From the NCBI RefSeq assembly GCF_004135585.1, contig NZ_CP035501.1:4597501-4661500 (forward strand): a DNA stretch of 64,000 nucleotides. The letters run 5' to 3'. Position 1 is the stretch's first letter; every line of letters begins with the position of its first letter. Source of the DNA: Sphingosinicella sp. BN140058. Lineage in GTDB: Bacteria; Pseudomonadota; Alphaproteobacteria; Sphingomonadales; Sphingomonadaceae. The notes beneath the pieces are model-generated. The model made no database searches. It was not told where the DNA came from and worked only from the letters and a program-made list of their open reading frames with translations. Both the position numbers and the translations under genes were made by a program. Shown one piece after another: positions 63,223 to 64,000 of the stretch.

Positions 63223-64000
63223 TCAGAGGTCGGCGGTGCCGGGTGTCGCCACGTCTTCCGCGCCGCTTTCCACGAAGCGCTCGAGCAGCCACGACAAAGC
63301 AGGGCCGGGCGGCGCGTCCCGGCGATGGATGGCGCAAAAGCGGTAGGTGCCGCCGGGATCGTCGGGCATCATCAGCCGGACCAGGCTGCCCTCGACCAAA
63401 TCCGCCTCGATCATCGGCAACGGCATGTTGCCCCAGCCGATCCCCTCCCGCAGCAAGGCATGCTTGGCGCCGAGATCGGCGAGCCGCCAGGTGCGTGGAC
63501 TCTGCACCGCGAAATCGCGGCCGGCGCTGATCGGAGAACGATCGGTGAGGACGAGCTGGATGTGATCGCGCGCTGCGCCTGGGGGCAGCGGATGAATGCG
63601 CGCGAGCGGATGATCGGGTGCGGCAACCGGGACCATCTGCACCGATCCGGCCGCGATCCTTTCGATTCCGTCGACATCGGTGGCGAGCGGGCCGCTGAGG
63701 CCGAGCCCGGCACGGCCGTCGAGGACGAGCGCGGTGACGGCGCCCAGCGCTTCGACGTGCAGGCGCAGCGCCACGGTCGGAAAGGCGGTGCGGAAGGCGC
63801 GCAGCACCGAGCCGAGCCGCGCCGTCGGCAGCATTACGTCGACGGCGAGGCTGACCTCGGCTTCGAGCCCCTCCAGCAGTCCCTTGACCTTGGCGCGCAG
63901 GCTGTCGACGCCGCCGGCGATGGTGCGGGCTTCGGCGAGCACCGCCTGGCCGGCGACGGTCAGCTGCGGCTTGCGGGTGCCTTCGCGGTCGAACAAGGTG
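63223..64000 (-). CDS. LysR-family transcriptional regulator (5' part outside window)
   Basis: The visible 259 residues begin in the wing of the LysR helix-turn-helix (FDREGTRKPQLTVAGQAVLAEA split here as FDREGTRKPQLT / AGQAVLAEA) and include the whole effector-binding domain (EVSLAVDVMLPTARLGSVL onward, with PVAAPDHPLARI and LREGIGWGNMPLPM). The frame is open to the right edge, so the DNA-binding helices are not seen. LysR proteins of this sort often control a divergently read neighbour, which would lie outside the window. Confidence 0.92.
   Translation of the reverse strand, partial: TLFDREGTRKPQLTVAGQAVLAEARTIAGGVDSLRAKVKGLLEGLEAEVSLAVDVMLPTARLGSVLRAFRTAFPTVALRLHVEALGAVTALVLDGRAGLGLSGPLATDVDGIERIAAGSVQMVPVAAPDHPLARIHPLPPGAARDHIQLVLTDRSPISAGRDFAVQSPRTWRLADLGAKHALLREGIGWGNMPLPMIEADLVEGSLVRLMMPDDPGGTYRFCAIHRRDAPPGPALSWLLERFVESGAEDVATPGTADL

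Overview
The window is high-GC, densely coded chromosomal DNA of an alphaproteobacterium, most likely a sphingomonad (Sphingomonas or Allosphingosinicella type). This rests on the lepB-rnc-era order, FixJ-type regulators, a complete cbb3 oxidase operon, and large TonB-dependent receptors (TBDRs) that sit beside periplasmic glycoside hydrolases with no SusD partner. I could not run a database search, so species and nearest relatives are not fixed.

Left part (1-16.2 kb): housekeeping lepB-rnc-era; a parD-parE toxin-antitoxin pair split by two palindromic elements; katG; a sirtuin; then a signalling and redox block with a FixJ-type regulator, a receiver-only protein, a PAS histidine kinase, two alpha/beta hydrolases, a three-domain flavoprotein that resembles thioredoxin reductase but lacks its CxxC, a small GNAT and an HDO-fold di-iron-type protein. 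A palindrome CATAC-N4-GTATG lies about 110 bases before two of these genes. dapB, nth and tRNA-Arg(CCG) follow.

Middle (16.2-35.6 kb): a RAYT (REP-associated tyrosine transposase) with its own direct and inverted repeats; a MacB/LolD-type ABC exporter transcribed away from an unusual NtrC-like regulator and kinase; a lipoprotein; a second FixJ-type regulator; a DUF1275 membrane protein; the tightly packed operon ccoN-O-Q-P-G-H-I-S-hemN plus a small secreted protein; and cutC on the opposite strand.

Right-centre (35.6-58.1 kb): a carbohydrate locus with three GH92 alpha-mannosidase-type genes, one GH125, one GH2, one GH43, a GH37 trehalase and three TBDRs. The enzymes all carry export signals (two of them twin-arginine), so the expected scheme is uptake of mannose-rich glycan through the outer membrane and trimming in the periplasm. 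The GH92/GH2 unit and the first TBDR share an almost identical upstream segment, and LacI-family-like palindromes are present although no LacI gene is in the window.

Right end (58.1-64 kb): a DUF6644-like/DUF6152 pair, a PhyH-type dioxygenase, a receiver-only protein, a NarL-type regulator, a third alpha/beta hydrolase (paralogue of the one at 10.3 kb), a DoxX protein and the C-terminal part of a LysR regulator cut by the window edge.
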